DNA from: Epiperipatus broadwayi
Taxonomy: Eukaryota; Onychophora; Udeonychophora; Euonychophora; Peripatidae
NCBI GenBank assembly: GCA_028023455.1
Contig: JAQFVV010006221.1
Span: forward strand, 10,592,825-10,656,824
DNA: 64,000 nt
Direction of reading: 5' to 3'
This document shows, piece after piece, positions 61,641-64,000 of this stretch. Within the stretch, counting starts at the first letter, position 1, and every line of letters starts with the position of its first letter. The notes under the pieces were generated by a model that had not been told where the DNA came from, did no database searches, and was given only the letters and a program-made list of their open reading frames with translations. The position numbers and the translations under genes are program-made.

Positions 61641-63948
61641 TTCTGATTTATTAATATTTTGCTTATATTAAAATTATTGGAAAAAATAGAAATAAATTTG
61701 TTAATGTTTCTACAATACACACTTGAATTTTGTAAACTGAAATATTCATATCAACTTCATTTTGTTATTGTTTTCAAGATGTGACAGAAAAAAAAGGTTG
61801 CAATATCTTTTAATGAAAATACAAAAAATGTTTGTTTCATTTATAATTTATGTTAAAAAAACTTTTTCTTCAACCACCCCTCATAAATTTCTTAACGTAA
61901 TATTATACCAATATTATCAAAAATACAAATAATATTCTTTGTATAAAATTTATCTATGGCAAAGCAGTGAATGGCCCAACCTATGGCCTCTGAGACTCAA
62001 GAACTATGAGTCGTGCCAGGTGTCATTTTTGGTACTCAAATTTTTTATAAACTCCTGAATTATATTTATTTGACAGGATATTATTATACAATTAAAATTT
62101 TTAGATGCTTTCTAGTATTATAAATTTATCAGAAAAATGCATTTTAAAAATAAATTCTACATATTTAAACATCAAATTTTAAATATGGTAGAATTTATAT
62201 TACCTGAATTTATAATGATCATGTTATGGATAATCAAAAATTTGAATAAAAAAAGGCTTATTAAAAGAAAAAAATCATAAAAATACATACTTACATTTTA
62301 GTTTCACAGTGACAGAAAAATGTTGCCATATTTTTAATTCATTTTATACCTGTTTTATACACAATTTTGTCAATTAAATAGTTGTATTTAGTGTGCATAG
62401 TGAATCAGCAGAAAATTCTTTTCTCAAATTTTTACAAGTACTCAAACATGATCATGTGAATTTGTGATTAATGAAGACCTGGCCAATTGCATACTTTCTA
62501 TAATTAATTAAATACTAAAGAAACCTAGCAATTAGTATTATCTACTAATAACAGAGCAAAACAAGAAAAGTTTTTGAAAAAATCTAAAATATTTTAACAG
62601 GGTAAAAAGCACTACACGGGACATTTCTTAAATATAAAAATAATGTTATTCCTGATTTATTTAAAAATATTTTTCACAGCTAAAGTATACAATGAAATTG
62701 AAATTTTTTATACATTTGTCTAATGTGTTCAATGAGTTAGCTAATTATTAAATACATTAAAAAATAACCTAAGGAAATGCTTAAGTTTAGGAAAGAAAAA
62801 AAACAATTAGCATCCATTGCTTTATGTCACTGCAATGGTTTTCTGAAAATATCAAATATTACTGAAAATGAAATCAAAGAATAAGGGGAAACATTTATTA
62901 ATTTTTTATTTGGAAAAAATATAGCACATGATTATACTTTTTAAGAACTCTTTTATAAATATCCTATTTCAATTAGTTAAAAGATTCCAGAAAATGCATA
63001 AAATAACAGATTCAAGTTAAATTTGGTAAAAAGCTTTCAGAAAATTTTAAAACTATAAAGAGTTAAGATATGGGCATTTATTATTACTAAGCCTTTGTAA
63101 ATTACAAATCCTTAAGCTTTTTCTAATTGACTAAAAATTTATTTAAATGTGGGTTTTTTCATGAAATGAGAAAGCATGTATATATACTTATTTTTAGTCA
63201 TGATTAAATTGCTTTTGCATAAGACAAATGAAACATAACATACATAACTAAAACATTCCTTGATCAGTACCTTGTCTGGTAATTTTAAAAATCTTTGTGA
63301 AGATTAAATATCTGATCATTAGAAATAAAGATTAAGTGTGTATATTAACTAGATATAACAGAATCAATGAGTGGGATTTATTCAAATAATTGGGATTAGT
63401 TAAAGACGGCAGATTTACTATCATAATATTATCACAAGATTAGATATAATAAAATAAAAAGGCAATAATAAATAATAGTTTTTGTTGCTATTTTGAGTAA
63501 AAATATTTTAATTAACACAAAGTAACTTAGTTATACATCTATTTATTATAATAAGTATACAGCCAGGTTTTAAAAACAATAATAGTAATCATGGACTTCA
63601 AGAGAAGACTAGACAGAGTATCACAAATCTCAAAAAAGGGGGGGGGGACCCAGTGAAAAAATGCATTATAAAGTAAGTAATTTAAAATAAAATTCTAAAA
63701 TAATATAGGCCTGTATTTAGATATGGCAAAATATTAAAAGCAAAATTAGTAAAACAATGTTTAATGGTAACTCTTAAAAGAAAATAACATTCTGGGTTCT
63801 ATTGCAACAAAAGTAGAGATATGTTAAGCAGACTTATTAAGGGATTACTATATTACTCTTATGTAAGTTAAATAATAAACAGATAGTCAGAAAATAAATA
63901 ACAGAGATAGCGAAAGAAAGTGGGCAAACAGACAGGTTTGTATTCATG
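61641..63948. other. AT-rich spacer, nothing recognised
   Basis: No gene. A more complex patch at about 61965-62040 has no match. A G10 run lies at about 63638-63647. Confidence 0.4.
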
Positions 63949-64000
63949 CAGACAGACAGACAGATAGACAGATAGACAGCAGACAGACAGATAGATAGAT
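63949..64000. repeat. (CAGA)n/(TAGA)n microsatellite, cut by window end
   Basis: Mixed CAGA and TAGA tetranucleotides run to the last base, so the true extent is unknown. Confidence 0.95.

Overview
The window is eukaryotic, strongly AT-rich, and almost entirely made of transposable-element remains, fold-back (inverted-repeat) elements and microsatellites. No host protein-coding gene, rRNA or CRISPR array is supported. Non-LTR retrotransposon fossils (RTE clade and an L1-like type), a mariner-type transposase fossil, tRNA-derived retroposons and very long GATA and ATT microsatellites point to an animal genome. The mix of RTE elements, tRNA-derived repeats and abundant hairpin repeats reminds me of molluscs, perhaps a cephalopod. 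That placement is an inference with low to moderate confidence, because no host gene is present to confirm it.

Layout. 1-7 kb: AT-rich spacer with fold-back repeats (families D and C), two copies of a roughly 300-bp interspersed repeat (family A) and a TC/TA microsatellite. 7.5-8.2 kb: eroded RTE endonuclease fragment. 8.2-14 kb: low-repeat AT-rich DNA in which I recognise nothing. 14-17 kb: family A, an ATT microsatellite and a possible tRNA-derived SINE relic. 17.6-19.35 kb: the best preserved RTE copy (minus strand, reverse transcriptase plus 3' end). 20.0-22.6 kb: a 5'-truncated L1-like LINE with poly-A and a candidate 11-bp target-site duplication. 23-25.3 kb: two decayed RTE copies, one split by a family B fold-back element. 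25.7-36 kb: further B, A and fold-back copies, a short RTE 3' end and a tRNA-Gly-derived retroposon. 36.5-40.3 kb: an inverted pair of A elements, then a minus-strand RTE fossil carrying two insertions, one of them a striking 1.1-kb block almost without cytosine. 40.5-43.2 kb: second tRNA-Gly-derived copy, hairpin repeats and a mariner fossil. 45.5-48.2 kb: about 600 bp of GATA repeat and a mirrored ATT/AAT microsatellite. 49.3-56.8 kb: dense hairpins, including two very large ones with arms of about 395-402 bp and 407 bp. 57-64 kb: mostly featureless AT-rich DNA, with one GC-richer block at 59.66-60.29 kb and a CAGA/TAGA microsatellite at the end.

The elements do not form a pathway. Their relationships are those of parasites and hosts: RTE copies are targets for families B and C, family A recurs in head-to-head or tail-to-tail pairs, and microsatellites have grown at AT-rich element ends. 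The observations most worth following are the cytosine-depleted insert (38.88-40.02 kb), the giant palindromes (49.33-50.21 and 54.83-55.70 kb), and the three tRNA-Gly-derived copies sharing a diagnostic base and tail, one with an intact cloverleaf. All boundaries were read by eye and are approximate unless arms are stated exactly.
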